A DNA stretch of 64,000 nucleotides, taken from assembly GCA_013396915.1 (NCBI GenBank), contig VWZL01000114.1, positions 314,691-378,690 on the forward strand. Reading direction: 5' to 3'. The stretch's first letter is position 1. Every line of letters starts with the position of its first letter. Shown piece after piece: positions 1 to 14,356 of this stretch. The stretch comes from Stercorarius parasiticus (lineage: Eukaryota; Chordata; Aves; Charadriiformes; Stercorariidae). Below the pieces are notes generated by a model that had not been told where the DNA came from, did no database searches, and saw only the letters and a program-made list of their open reading frames with translations. Both the position numbers and the translations under genes were made by a program.

Positions 1-577
1 GAAGATTTGTCATTTAGCTGAGAAAGAAAATAGCACCTCAGGAAGAGAAGCTTCCCTGGGCAGAAGCTGCTTGATAGCACTGATCAGAAAGAGAAAATAA
101 CAAAAGTTCAACACTTCTCAGCAGCCATTAGGGAGTTGTTGTTATTTTCTTTAGCTACTATATTGCGAAAAAAGCTCTTGCATCAACTTTTTCACTTAGG
201 TTTAAATCAAATAGGACTATCTGCTCTCCTTCGTTCTTCTTAACCTTGTTGAACTGTAGTAGGACTTGTGATTAGGTTGAGGCTGTGTATTTTCCTGTAG
301 TACTCAAAACCTACTATATTTAATGACCATGTAGACTTCAACAAAAAGAATCTTCTCCAGGCAGAGATTCCCTTCTGTAATTCCTAAATTATATATGTAC
401 TGGGCTGACTCAGTAGCACTCCAGTTTTCCCAAGTGTATAAAAACAGAAAAAAAAAAATAATCACGCATTAAGTAATTAGTTCTCTTGTTCTTTGATACT
501 GGGACTCTAACGATGACAATATTTGTATGGCAATGTATTAACATCTAGCTTGTAACTGCTGCAGCTGAAACCTGCTC

Positions 578-757
578 AGGGTGGGTGAAACACTGAAATG
601 GGTTGCCTGGGAGAGGTGATAGATGCCCCATCCCTGGAAACATTCAAAGGCAGGTTTGATGGGGCATCTAGTTGAAGATGTCCCGATTTATTGCAGGGGG
701 TTGGACTAGATGACTTTTCAAGGCCCCTTCCAACCCTAACCATTCTATGAGTCTATA
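578..757 (+). mobile_element. CR1 LINE 3'-end relic
   Basis: The segment matches the 3' untranslated end of avian CR1 elements. It starts at the 'gtgaaacactg...ggttgcc' block, continues through 'gatgccccatccctggaaac' and 'gggttggactagatgac', and ends at the terminal ATTCTATGA repeat near 742-756. Compared with other CR1 ends, a few tens of bases are missing around 650-670, where the usual 'gctctgagcaacctg' stretch is absent. It is 5'-truncated, as most CR1 insertions are, and non-coding. No target-site duplication is visible. Confidence 0.9.
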
Positions 758-3444
758 TTTCCATGCTGTCTGAGTCTAGAATGTCAAACTGCTGTTATAA
801 TGAGGAATTAAATAACGCTATATACTGAGGACGCTGTTATATGTTCAGAAAAATATGCTTACCATTTATTAAAAAGCCTCATCAGACAACTGCCTCAGGA
901 TGCTGTTTTTAGTGTATCACTGCTGATAATAATCAATAAGGAACATGCTAAAGGTGCATTTTTAATAAAGTGGCAATGGGCCAAAGCAGTAAGAGATCAT
1001 CACAATCATCTTGCATAAACAGCTTGCTTTGTATTGTAATTTTTCCCTGACCAAACCAGATTCTCATTCCTAGAAGCTATGTAAATGAATTTAAAAAAAG
1101 AAATTGTTAACAATATCCCTTGTGTAAAAAATGTCCAGAATATAAAGGAAGTAATGAACTATTTGAGGCAGTCTCTTGGGTTATGAAACTGGAATACACT
1201 CTTTTTTTTTATGTCACAGAGTCATTTGCAAAGACATTAAACAATTAATCTTCCTAGAGGAGGAAGATATGCTGCACTTTGTGATGAACTGATTGTGTTA
1301 TGAAGAATGTTTTTTTTTCTCTTGGTAAATTTTCCCTCGAAAAATTTCCCAGCTGGCCAGGCTATTTTATTTCTTTACTTTGGGATATGGGCTTAAATCT
1401 GCTTTGGGGCTTGAAAATTTGATATAGGGAGGATTCATAAATGGTGGGTTTCTGACCTGTTACCTCCTTATTAATGTCTTGATGGCCTCCTTTCAGTCCG
1501 GACATTGATTGGAAGGTATTTTGTGAGCCTAGTTGTGGAGCCACAGGTCTGCATTTATAGAAACATTTGTTTTGTGTGAGAAAAATTTCTGTACCTTCTA
1601 AAAAAGGTGATATTTTATAGGGGTTAAATTGGGATAAGCAGAGGGGGAAGGTCAGTAATCTTAGATTATCAATGTAGATAAATTGAAAGCACCCACAGAA
1701 TGAAATAGCAAAGTTGATTTCTAACTGCTTTTAAGACAGTAGAATGCCAAGATTAGTCCATTTCTTCCTTTTTTTTTAATTAAAAACTTCGCCCAAGTCA
1801 ATACAGAGTTACACTTTTAAGAGATAATAAAATATGGACGATTGTTAAGAAAACAAGCAAAAAACCCGAGAACCGAGAACCTCAAAGATGCTGACTGTCC
1901 TACCATATAAGAGAAAGTCAGTGAGAGCAGAAGGTGCTGACTCCTGCAAATGTGAGATCTGAACTTGTAGCATTTCTAAAAGCTAGTTTACTATTATCTG
2001 AAACAAGTATTTTTCTCCTTTTCTGGAAAATATAAGCAAAACTGGGGAGAGGGTGTAGATCTTTGCTTTTTGGTCTGTAGTCTGCTGTCACAGTGTGCAT
2101 CTTAATCTTCCCAATATAACTCATTCTTCAATGCTTGATGCATGTTTTAGGAGCTTAGAGTAATGAAGTAAATATATAAAAGAGTTTTCACAGGAAGTCA
2201 CCTGGAATGCCAAGGTATATCTGTGCTTGCATGGATGTTATTGACTCAGGCTGTTCTTGTGATTAAGAATTTTAAAGATGTCTACTTAGTCTCTGTTGAA
2301 TTGTCTATTTCTGTTTTTCTCCCTTCATCTTGGTGACACTGTCTTTGCCTGGGTTGGGCTCCTAAAGGCTGGGAAACCTTGCTTGCCAACTTGATATTAG
2401 TTTAAATTTCTGCATATGATAAAGTATTCGTAGATGACATGATACTGTGAATGGTACTGTTGAACAGCCTGCATGATATATGGGCTATAGATGGTCTTGC
2501 TGCACTACTTTTGCCTTGGTACAAGATAGGCTGGTTGCCAAACATGTACGTGACCTTGAGTGGAGCTGTTGGTTATTCCCAGACATTCCCTGATGTGGAT
2601 TGGCTCTGCAGCTATGGGACAACTTGCAACTATCGCCTCTGGTTCTAAAAAATGCATTGCTGGATTCTGTAACAGTAGAGAGTGAGAAAGCTTGGGATGC
2701 AGATGACATGGAGTGGATGTTTTGAGGTGGGAGTTTTGAGACAGAGGGGCAGGGATTTAGTGCAGTGAGGTAGCTAAGCAGACACCAAGAGGGGCAAGCA
2801 GCTAGCAGAGATTCATTTGTCAGGTGTTAACTGTCGTTTAGAGGTAAGCATTCAGATGAGTTTAATAAAAGGCTGCAAGAAACTCAATTTCATTGACATG
2901 AGAAATAGGGGTCTATAATTTTGAAGTGCAGTATTCTATTGAGGTGTAGAGGAATGAAGTTGTATGTACGTGTGTGAAGGAAATACCTTCTGGTTGTGGC
3001 TCTGAGGTCAGGTATTTGACCTTTCCACACCATTCTATTGGCTATTATGACAGAGTTGTTTGGTTTTGTTTTTGTTTTTAAAAAACCAAGCCCTCATAGA
3101 AGTTTCCTCATCCATAGACGAGAGGCAAATCTCATGCACTTGAGAGAAAATAATGTGCTCTGAGGGTTTTTGAAAATACTACACTGTTTGCCGAATCATG
3201 AATTTTGCATATCATCTTGACTTTCCTAGCTATTTGTTATTTTGATGCTCTTATCAATTCTTCCTGGCCTAAATTCTTTTCCTCTCTACCCTCTGCTCTC
3301 CTAGGCATTTAGTTTTGCTCACTGCTTCGAGTAGATTCTTCTCACAGCCGTAACCCTAGTGAGTTTTGACATGATGTTTCAACTTTGACATACTGCATTG
3401 TAGATTTGTGAAACATCATACCTAGGTTTTAGTATTTTTTTTCT

Positions 3445-3488
3445 TTTAATGATTTAAATGATTTAATGATTTAAATGATTTAAAATGA
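3445..3488. repeat. 17-bp tandem repeat
   Basis: The unit TTTAATGATTTAAATGA occurs twice without mismatch (3445-3461 and 3462-3478). A degenerate partial third copy runs to about 3488. It probably arose by slippage in AT-rich intron sequence. Confidence 0.9.
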
Positions 3489-4748
3489 AGTATTTTTGAT
3501 AATGTTTTGCCTTATTTTCTCTCCAGCTCTCTCTCACTTTTTTTTGTTTAATGGAATCTGTTTTGTTGATGGCATGTTATTTCTGCTTTCAGTAGTTGTT
3601 GCAGCACCAGTTCAGGTGCTGTGTTAATGTAATTAATGCATTTTTACCCTCACTCTAAACTAATTAATAGAGTTGAACCTAATGGTGATTCTCAGGACAG
3701 ATATTATGTTTGCCTTTTACTGCTCTTTGTTAATGACCCTTCTGCTGGCAAGAGTGCTCATGTCCCAGACAAATTGGATTCATTTTTAAATGCATATTTG
3801 TGAAATGCTTTGTCAATGCATGTTTTTAGTAGCACACATGTGGTGGGTATTCATTCTGCTGTGAGCTTGTCTGGAACAACTCCCGATAACAAGCCATATC
3901 TATAGCTTGATGTTGTGAGCAAACAGTGTTTCTGGAATGGAATACAGTGTTCCTGTACTATCAGGGGATCTGACTGCAGAAGGCAAGGTAGGAGTTGCAG
4001 GAGAAGAGCTGAGGCAACTGTGATATGTATCTGTTCCTGAATGAAGGCAAAAGTAATGCTCAGATCATGTTGCTGCAACAATGGTTTCCAGAAAGTCTCT
4101 TTTTCATATCTCATCTCTGTTTTGATTAAAATCATAGGTTTGGCTGAACAGAAATTGATTTGACCTGTGACTATGCTGACTTTCTTATACTCTCTCACAA
4201 ATACAATTTTGTAATGAAGTAAGAAAAGCTGATACAAATTTTGACTTCTTTTTCCTTCTAAATCTAAATTTTTCAGTCATTTGGGGTTTTAGAACTGTAG
4301 AATTACTAATCAGCACTATCCGAGGAAACTGTTCACTTACAAAAAGATCGAGCAGGTATCTTCCAGGTTTTAGGACCAAATGAGCAGTTCTTAAAACAGT
4401 TTTTCAGATACACTGACAAAGATATTGGTGGATATTGGCAATGTACTGAAGCAAGGAGTGTCAATGTATGGAGAACAGAGAAGTTAATAAGCTGCTAAAA
4501 AAAAGCAAATGGAATACCATGGAACCAGTAAGTTGGAAATGAGGGAAGGAAGATCATCACTAATGATACTTAGAGATACTTTTTGTCAGGTAAATCTAAC
4601 TTTCGATTTATTTGTTTTTTCAGTATTCAGACTACCAAAAATTTGAATTTTCCAATTAACTTTATTTATTAGGACAATTTATTTCTCAATAATAATGTTA
4701 AATACAACAGTTTAAATAGCAGAGTTAGTAAATCCCTAGTTTTATTGC

Positions 4749-4776
4749 TGAGCATGATCATCTAAGGTCATGCTCA
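4749..4776. repeat. Inverted repeat, 9-bp stem and 10-nt loop
   Basis: TGAGCATGA at 4749-4757 is the exact reverse complement of TCATGCTCA at 4768-4776. No T-tract, gene boundary or conserved context suggests a function. A stem this short can occur by chance in a window of this size. Confidence 0.6.
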
Positions 4777-7700
4777 CCTCTTTGGTCAGTTCAGATGAGT
4801 TGTCCTGGGTGTGTTCCCCCTCCTAATCTGTTGCCCAATGCCAGCCTACTTTCTGGGGTTTCAGAGTGAGAAACAAAGAAGGCCTTGACACTGTGAAAAT
4901 ATTGTTTAGCAACAGCCAAAACATTGGTGTGTTATTAACACTGTTTTAGGCACAAACCTAAACCACAGCACCCTATGGGCTGCTATGAAGAAAATGAACA
5001 TCGTCCCAGCCAAATTCAGTACATGACTGAACAAACATGTTCAGTTGTTATATTTCTAAGCTTCTGAGTGCTTTGCTTTCCACTTAGAAAAACTGAAAAA
5101 ACCTGTGGGTTTCCCAGTTTTCATTGGCAGCACTGAACAGTGGTAAAGAGCAGTTTAAGACTACCAACATACCAAATTTAAGAAGACATGAAAAAGTAAT
5201 ATTTTGAAATTTCAGTTCGAAAATTTTATTTTTCACTTTTTGTTAAAGGGCAATTTAAAATAACTAAACCACAAGTATAAAAGAACGTGAGCAAAAGTGG
5301 AAATGTGAAAGTCTGAAATGTAATTTAAAGAAACAAAATTTTCTATTCAAAATAAAAAAAATCAGCATAATTTGCTCAGATTAGCAAACGTTTTACTGAT
5401 ATCAAATCTGTATTTTGCAAAAATAAGTACACAAACCATGACCTGAAGTCTAAATTGCTCCTTGTATTTTTTTGTTTATGTAATTGAATAGCTGAGCAAG
5501 GCTGTAACAGATATTTTATTTGAAGGATTTTCTAATTCTAGCAGCAATGATTGCCTACAATAGCATGCATAAGTGATAGCACATGTGAAACTCTCCTACT
5601 GATTAGAGTCCTTTCTGATTACAGTCGCCTGTCATTTGCTAAGGCCATGCAAGGAACAATCAACAAGCAATTTGTAGCCTGGAGCATAAGATCTTTGAGC
5701 TGAACCATTCAGAATGGAGAATTGAGTTCAAATATGCTTAGAATGCATTTATTTAAATCTTCTATTGCTTCTGAAGATCCGTAAATATAAAATTATCCAG
5801 TTATATTGCTTCTGAAGGATCCAGAAACAGCTTTCAGAAATGAGGATTGGAGCAGGGCTCTTATTTCAGGCTTGGGTGACCAGCTGATACATCCGTATTC
5901 CTTGTTTGTTTTGGATCAATGGTTTGGTTGTACACTTCTGCATTACTTTTGCAGTACACTGCCTGCATATCTGGTCTCTAGCATGAGCAATTCTACTTGC
6001 ATGCTACATGCAATGACTACTGCATTCCATGTGTAGTCCTAAATTACTGCATTCATTATTGCACTTTGAAAGAACAGACCTGCAGGCAGAGCAGAGATGT
6101 ACATATATTGCCCCGTGTCTAATGAAAAGTTATATCATGGAACGGAGGGAAGACAGAATTTGACTTTCAGTCCTTGCAAGTTTTGAAAATAGCTTTTTAA
6201 TCTAAGGTGTGAAAAATCAGAATGCAAGATTGCAGTTAATCCTTAAAATTCCCCCTATTAACGAGAAATCTGAAACTTCACATCTCTACATTATCTTGTA
6301 CAAAACAGCACCAAATTAAAAAATACATTAATAGGGCTTGGGGAAATCTGAGTAAGAAATTAAAATCTTTCTGGAAAGTAGAGGCGTAAATGGTCTAAGT
6401 GTATTATTTTGTTAACAAACTAGCATGTGCAAAAGGTATCTGTAATTTCATGCTAGTATTAAGTCACATTAAAAAAAAAAGACTAATTCACAATAACAAA
6501 AAATCTGAAGTCACTGAACGTTTTGAAACAGTTGCCTTGTCTTATAAACATGCTTCTAGTTTCTTTTATTCTTGGGTAAATACCTCAACACAGGCAAAAT
6601 GAAAGACGTGTTTTCAAGATTAGCATTCAACCGAAGGAAAAATGGTTTTTAAAGAAGTATCTTAAACGTCACAGAAGATTTTCAGAGGTGGTTATATATA
6701 GATTTCAATGTAAGAAAAGCTAAAAATACATGAATATTTAAGGTAGCAAATAAGTATAGAAAACAGCTGAATATACTTGTGAAAAAGGCAAAGAAATAGT
6801 CTGCACTCCCCCAAAGTAAATGATTAATATTTCTATCCATATTGCTACCTTTCTGAAAAACAGAATAAATGACTCTTTCCCAGTAAACTTGTTGCCAGAT
6901 GTAAAAGACAAAATGTCACACTTCATTGTTTCCATGGCATGAGCAGCATTTCAACTAAGTTGTCACTGTTCATTCTGAACAGGCCTTTCCACAGGTCTGA
7001 CTCATTACAGATTTGAATTGAATTTTAAAGGCACTGAGGCCAGTGGTTTACTTAAGTCAATATGAAAGGCTAGAAAACCTGTTTTTCTCAAAAGTGGTTG
7101 CTAACAATGATAGGCTAATAATTTCAGACAAAGTTATTTAAATCTAATTTACATGATATCTTTATATGTATAACAACTTAATCCTGCCTTTTTTTTTTTT
7201 GCTGTAGAGTGATATGCTTCTACCTGTGTCAGTTCTAAAGAAATCACTGCTACTTATTGGGTATGGAAGACTGTATGAATATACAAGTGTACTGTGTCAG
7301 AAAGCTCTTGCTGTAGGACCTTTATATTGTTATCAACTTGTGTGCACGTACCTCCGATACTCACACACAGATTCATACGCACAGAGGAGAACAAGCAGGA
7401 AAGAGGCTCGAACGATAAGCTTTTAATTCATTTTATCCAAACTCTGTAACAAGCAGGAAGAAAAACAACATGTGCCAAGAGCCTTTCAGTCTACCTATTT
7501 TGAATTAGTCTCTGCATATGCCTTTCTTTTTTACTAAAGTGGAAACTGTCATACTAACTTCCACAGTCACACAATAGGATGAATTTTGTACATGTAAGTG
7601 TATTCTGTATCACCTGCATAATTTTTAGTGGGCAAGCTCTGTATTACAGATTTTTCAGCATACCTCCAAAAGACCACTCAATTATTTTCTTTGAATAACT

Positions 7701-9559
7701 CTAACTCTGTTTTTATCAACGTGTGTATACTGGGTTAAGGAAAATTAATTTCTAGTTCAGGGAGTAAATTCTGTTTAGCTGGCTCAGAAGGTGACCACTT
7801 CTATGTAACTTGTTTTTTGTTGGTTATTTGAGCAGTCATTGTCAAGTATCAATGTTTTAGCTGTCTGAAATGTGTGGAAGGTGGCAAATACAGACAGAAT
7901 GGACTTATTTTGTTTGTTTTAGTGGATGCAGGTTGGTGTACCTGGAACTGGCTAATACCACTTTGCATCTGTTTTGTGTATCATCTTCAGAAGGGCTGCT
8001 GAAGTAAGATTTTAATTTTTCTCTAGTGAAAAACAGTTAATGAGTTTCACCTGCAGGAGGTCATTGAGAATTATGCAAGAGTATTTAGGAGTGTTGGATT
8101 TGTGTATTCAACAAGGAACAACGGGGAAATCTTCAGACTTATTTTAAATAGTACTTTCAGGATACAATTAATTTCATCTTAAAGGAAGGCTATAAAGACT
8201 GCTTACAATAACCAACTCAGAAGCTACATCCACCTTACAGAAGTCTAAGAGTAAGTGAAAAAGAATCCAATCACGTGAATGGGATTCAGCTGCCTTAATG
8301 TAGGTGCTATGAGACACATTGCCTCCAGCCACAGTTACAAAAGTGCTTGCAGCTCCAAGGAGTCCTTTGCCATATCTGCGCTAACCTCTACAGGTTACAC
8401 CCTAAGCGAGTCTTGGGCAGTCTGAAAGAACAGTAGATGCCTGTTTTCAGGTAACTGCATCTTGCTTTGTGTCTCACTGAAATTCCTCTTTACAACTCAA
8501 CGTTAAAATATTAACTGTGACTGCAAATAACCTTAAATTGCTGAGCTGGTGAGCCCAGGATAATTAAACCCAAACCAAACAGCAATTAAAAAAATCATTG
8601 AAACCAGAGAAACACAGCTAACCCCCTGGCTCAGAATTGTCACTGAGGCTTTACTAGTGGCAGATATGAATCTTTGAAGACTAGATAAAGCTAAATGTAC
8701 ATTTTTAAAGAAAAAAGTGTTCATATTCAGTATCTGCATTAAATTTAAGCTACTCCTTGCCACATGAAGTGTGGCAGTAACGAAGTCTTATTCTCTGAGG
8801 TCAGTGTAATCTCTGAATGATGACAGTCAGATGACCAACTGTTGCACAAAGCTTTACTAAAAAAGCTGGTGTGTTTTTGTCTTAAATACTACCCAAAACT
8901 TACTCTGTAAAATTGGTTTAATAATGAGGCTTTGATCACTTCTGTTCCTAAACTGAAATCTAATAGTGTAACCTCAAATAACCTCTTGCTTTGTTCAAAT
9001 ATAAAAATGAGTTCAAGTTTTTCCATATTTTAAAAAGGTAGCTAATGCTTCAGCACAGCAAACTCATACTAATATAAAGGCCTAAATGGAAAAAATGAAA
9101 TCAATCACGTTACTCTTTCATATAGAAGAAATGTCTTCAGGGTCTAGAAGGCAGTAAAAGAATAACTGTATTTTGACAAGACCAAAATATGAAAAATAAT
9201 TGTCTCTGACCTTTGATAAATTTTAATAACATATTTAAATTCTATTGTGTGTGTCTAAAGGCAAATATATTAGGAATTCTATCTGACAGCTATGCTTAAG
9301 AAATATTAAATTTTTTAGATGAACTACTACTTCTGTAGAACAAATACATCTCTCTACCACAAACATGAAATGGAGACAATTAAGATAAGTTTCAAAGATG
9401 TTCTCTCTCAGCATAAGACCCACCTATTAGATAAACTGGTATTACATAAAGTTGGCTACTGCAAATATCACAACTTCACATCATTGGGAAGAAGCAAAAT
9501 TCACCAGGTCCAGAAGGTAAAGCTATAACTCTTCATGTTGCAAGATCAGTCTAAATTAC

Positions 9560-9579
9560 AACCCCTATGCATAGGGGTT
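9560..9579. repeat. Perfect 20-bp palindrome
   Basis: The sequence is AACCCCTATG followed directly by its reverse complement CATAGGGGTT, with no spacer and no mismatch. The flanking bases break the symmetry. It is noticeably more GC-rich than its surroundings. It could be a dimer-type protein binding site or a chance palindrome; nothing else nearby decides between them. Confidence 0.9.
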
Positions 9580-10971
9580 ATGTTTCTTTGATCTATTTTG
9601 TCTTGTAATGTTACTGGATTTCAAGCCACCTGAGGGGACGGTAACTATATCCACTGTCTGCTACATTGAAATGTCTCTTGTTTGGTTTCCCTAAATCATA
9701 CCTCTGCAAAAAGAGAAAATCAGCACTGAATACTTTATAACTGGCACCACGTAAGGCCCTCAAGTTCTTGTATGAGAAAAAATAGTGAACAAGAAAACCG
9801 TACCCACAATTTGCAGGACATGTATGTTTTTGTAGAATTTTATCTTACTGCAAGCAGTCTCTTTTCCAGGCTGAATTATCCTTTCTCATTTACTCCTCAT
9901 GGGAAATTCATTCATTTTTTTGCCTTTCTCTTTACCTCTTCCAGATCTACTATATCATTTTTGAAATGAGCAGGATTTGGTTCAGGGTTCAGATACATGT
10001 GCGTGCCAAGTACCTCAAATCGCCCTTGAGTCAATGGAAGTTAGCAGTGGAAATGGGTGAGCTGTACTGACCAGCTGCAAAAGGACTAATTACATTTGAG
10101 ACCTATTTGTGTTTCAGAGCTGCCTGTGCAGATAAGACACGAGACCTGGGAAAGACAAGTTCCTTTTCTGTACCAGAGACCAGGAGGGGTAGCTTAAGCC
10201 TCGTCAGATAGCCCATATGTGGACACACACATTGAGTCCTAAATGACTGTGCAGTGAACTGAACTGTTCTCCAAGATCCATTGAATACAATGGGAACTTA
10301 GACTCCTGGAACACTTGTAGGTTTTTAAATAAAGGTGTCATTCTTCAACTTCAGTCATTCACTTACTACCCTCCCCCCTCCTTCCCCAGGTGGATTAAAA
10401 CTACGTGCAGTGTGTAAGATATCAGCATGAAAGTAGAGCTTCCACATTATATGCTACTGTCTTCCAGATTGCTGTTTTAAATTGTTTTTCCCCTGTTTTG
10501 TTGCTGATATTTAGCTTGTCTTCCTAATGGAATTAGTTGGAATGATTCTGTCGATATCTAACCTCCTTGCTAAGTATGCATCCTTCTTTGAATACATGAA
10601 AACAGAGGTTGCAGAGGTAAGCTTTATGAAAAAGGTGGCTAGATAGCCTGTTCATATGCCTAAAGCAGAGTGGCCTTCAGTGAAGATACTGTTCTTGTTA
10701 GACACCAACAAATCCAGTTGTAAGATATAGATGCCTTGAGAAAACATTTTATATGATACCTATAATTCATGGAACATCTCTTTCTTTCAGAAAAAAATTG
10801 TCTCCTCTGTGGAGGTGTTCAAAAAAACCAACCTTATCATGGAGAGAAACTGATCATACTTGATGGAAAAATAGTTTCTTGTTTCACAATGTAAATTAGA
10901 AGAAAAACATGGAGTATTTTTACTGTGCAGACTTCTGTTACAAATGTGAATCTGCACTGTGGACAAAGTAG

Positions 10972-11036
10972 TTTAAAGCATTTTAGAGTTGTTTTTTAAA
11001 GCATTTTAGAGTTGTTTGTTTTTTTTTTTAAAGCAT
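10972..11036. repeat. 23-bp tandem duplication
   Basis: Two identical adjacent 23-bp units lie at 10972-10994 and 10995-11017. Each contains TTTAAAGCATTTTAGAG. A T-run and a partial third unit (TTTAAAGCAT) follow and end near 11036. This is a recent-looking local duplication, since the two full copies have no differences. Confidence 0.9.
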
Positions 11037-14000
11037 ATCCTTGTAAATAACAAAGTAAAGCTTATACTTAGTTAATACTAGATAAGACAGTATTCCGGTT
11101 AAAGATGTATCTGTCTGGAAGGCTTTGGCCATGTACTAGAAAAATATACAGAAGAGAGAATGAAGAGAGAGAGATCCTTTATATAAGATAAAGGCTAATA
11201 TTTAATCCATCGATATGGTTCAGATAAGGTAGGATGTGTAACTCCTGCTTTCCTGCCAAAATGACTTTTCGATTTTTCCCAAGAGGCTTCTAATTCAGTA
11301 ATTAAAACTTAATTATCAAATTAGTGAACAACTTTTTAGAGCATAATTACAGTCTTAATGCTAATAACTTCTTAGCATTTAGACTCTTGATAAAACAAAA
11401 TATCTGCATATAATTGATGATCAACCTAAACCCAAACTCTGGATACTAGTGCTGAATTCTGGGATATAGGTGGAAACAGAGTGAAAGAATATACTGTGGA
11501 AGTAGCACTTGCACATGTAGATCATATTTCAGTCATTAAGAATATAAATATGGAACAGATAATTGGGTAATTATTAAGAAAAACAAACGACAGTCAAATG
11601 TACTGCAAATGGAGAGGAGTGAAAAGTATTCAATATCTGTGCTTCAGATCAAATGGTTTTACCTTCTGCTTCTGTATGCCACTTTCCCCCAGCCCCTCCA
11701 TTAATATTTCTTCAGGCTGTGAATTAAACAGTGCTGGTTTATCACTGGAGAAGTGAATCAGTATCTCTGGTATCTGCCATACTGAAACAGACCCTCTTGT
11801 GCCTCATTAAACATTTTTCCTTATTTACTTCAATATCCCACTAGAATCGGTTCTCCACATGAATCTGACATAAATTATCAGTTTCTGAACTACTTAACTT
11901 TCATATGCATTAACAAGCTTTTTATTGATATTTATCATATTAATTGACTTTAGAAATATGAATCTTTGGCAAAATTTATGCATCTTTTGTGTAATATTTA
12001 GACAAGAAATACCATGCAAAAGCTTTCAAGAAGCTGTAAATGATATAATTATATTTCTTGTTATTTATGGAGTTGATATAGTACACTTCATTCATTTCTT
12101 TGGAGCGAAATATCATACTTCCTTCTGCTAATGTCGTGTTTGTGTAAGTCATACTTTATCTCACATCTCACAAATGCATAATTTATCTCACATTACAAAA
12201 TTTAGTTTCACTATTGGTGTAACTTATGAAATAGGTGAGCTCAAGGAATCCGAACCAATAAATTTTTAAAACTTTAAAAATAAATTTGCGCAGTTTAGCA
12301 GCAGAGGCATGTAATATCTCTGCTTTTGAAGATAAGAAGCTTTTTCAGTTTTGTTTAACTTCCTCTTTTATCCACATTAACATTTGACAATATCACTATA
12401 ATCTATCTTTCTTGCTACTTGGAATTTTTATTATCTTTTGCTCATGCTATTTGCTTGTTTCAGTACTCACATATATCACTTTTTTTTTTCTCCCATGGCT
12501 GAAGACTGAAAAAAGGAATCATTGAGAGAGTATAGAAATACCACTTCCATGCAATCCAAGCAGCTGGTACATTAGGGACAGGAATAGTGAAGATTTTTCC
12601 AAATAATATTCAGTAACCTACCTTAGTCTTAGAATTGCTTCGAAGTATTTAAACCATAATCCCATAACATCACATACCATATTTTAACAAGGGTTAGCAA
12701 TACTTTTGGCAAAAATGATTTTGGTAAGATTGTTACTAAGATGAAAAGATAAAGCCTTAATTTCTAAGCAACTCTCCAAACACTTTTGGAAACTGAACAT
12801 TTGAGTACTGAAGTTGAACATCATTAAATGTAAAAGCAAAAAGTGTTTGTCCCATTTAAAACTTTTCCATCAGTCTGATTTTTAAGTTTGTTTTTTAATT
12901 ATTTTATGACTATTTTACCTTTCCTTCTATTTCATAGTATTTCTATAGCAGTGATTTCAAACTGTTTAATCGTAATACAGTCAGGAAACACTTTGAAAAA
13001 ACGATTAAATGCTCCAAGCAGTATTAAAGAAAAATCTACCTTTTAATAGCTTTAAGGATGAAACGGAAACAAACCGTTCCAGTTAATGCACTATAAAGTG
13101 GCAGTGTTAGGGAGCAGTAATGCGTGATTATGAATGTAAAGCATGATGTAGCAAACTAAAATTTGAAAATATTTTCCTGAAATATAAAAATTACCGAGAA
13201 AGTGCTGCATGCAGGACAAGAAACCTTTATATCATGTCTCATGTAAACAGTCCTTAGAAAACAAAGCCACACTGCTTCTAGTCCTTGCTAAACAATGGAT
13301 TTACCACTTTGCTTATTCAGGGATCATGGAGGATCACTTGTAGAGTTCTACTTTTTTTTTCCATTAAGATACAAATTTTTATTGATTCTTCAGAGGTTAC
13401 TTTGCCTATACGCAGCAACAATACAACAATTCTACTTTTTGTCTGAAATGTCTGTGGAAAGAAAAAGTATTTCACTAATTAATAGCAATATGGGTCCTTT
13501 AAATAAGCAGTTGTAACACCTTTCTCCACATTAGAATTCTAAACATTATTTCATTATCCCAGAGAATGGCTATTAAGAACTATTACAAAAATAATTCCAT
13601 TTATGAGAGGGATTATTCTGTGGATATTGAAAAGTACATACAGCTCATACCATCCATAGAACGATATTTAATACTCTGCATCTTTTCTGTGATGTATGTG
13701 TGTATATGTATATTAAGCCCCTAGGTATGTCTTTTTTTTTCTTTTTCCCTCTCTTAAATTAGGTAATACACTTTGCAAGAATTGTTTCAGGTTACTGAAG
13801 GATTCTGTCTGAAAATCTTGAGGAAACGGAAGAAAAATACGAAAATGCAGTTTTTGAACTTAAATCACTTAAATGCCTACGAACTCCTGGAAACTTAAAT
13901 ATTAAGAATAAAAAAATTACCCTGAAGCTGGTGATAATCACTTATACATTTTACTTCTGGAAAGACACAGGGATCCAGATGCCCAAATTTCACTTATTTT

Positions 14001-14124
14001 AACAGAAGTCATGGCATTCATCAGGGGTCAGGCATTTTTTGTATATCCATTTGAAGGATCCAAGTTTTAATCTTTGTGCTTCTTCCAATTGCAAATAAAC
14101 ATTTATTGACCTTTTTTGGCAATG

Positions 14125-14190
14125 GCAGGAGGGTTAGAATTAGATGACCTTTAAGGTCCCTTCCAACTCTAACCATTCTACGATTCTGTA
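14125..14190 (+). mobile_element. CR1 LINE 3' terminus, short relic
   Basis: Only the last ~65 bp of a CR1 is present: 'caggagggttagaattagatgac', then 'ctttaaggtcccttccaa', ending in the degenerate terminal repeat 'attctacgattctg'. This is a severely 5'-truncated insertion or the remnant of a longer one. It has no coding capacity. Confidence 0.88.
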
Positions 14191-14310
14191 ACATGTGTTG
14201 CAATTTTAAGGTTTGTCAGTAATTTTAATAATGTTTTTCTTTCTTGATATTTTTGGAAAGAGGAAATTTATTTATTTTGAGGACTTATATAGGCCTTAAG
14301 TGTGAGGATC

Positions 14311-14356
14311 TGGTTTTGTTGGGTTTTTTTGTTTTGTTTTTGTTTGTTTTTTTTTT
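14311..14356. repeat. GT-rich low-complexity tract (T-runs broken by G)
   Basis: The + strand here is almost only T interrupted by single G or GGG, in a GGGTTTTTTTG / GTTTT pattern. It is simple sequence, not a gene. Similar tracts occur at 33400-33448 and, on the other strand, at 58449-58495 and 58788-58822. Confidence 0.8.

Noticed and set aside
2451..2709. Overlapping frames on both strands (65 and 74 codons)
   Set aside because: Locally more GC-rich sequence lengthens frames on both strands, but neither resembles a known family.
3851..4237. 128-codon antisense open frame
   Set aside because: No domain, no codon pattern or low-complexity signature of a protein, no splice or promoter context. 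Chance frame in intron 1.
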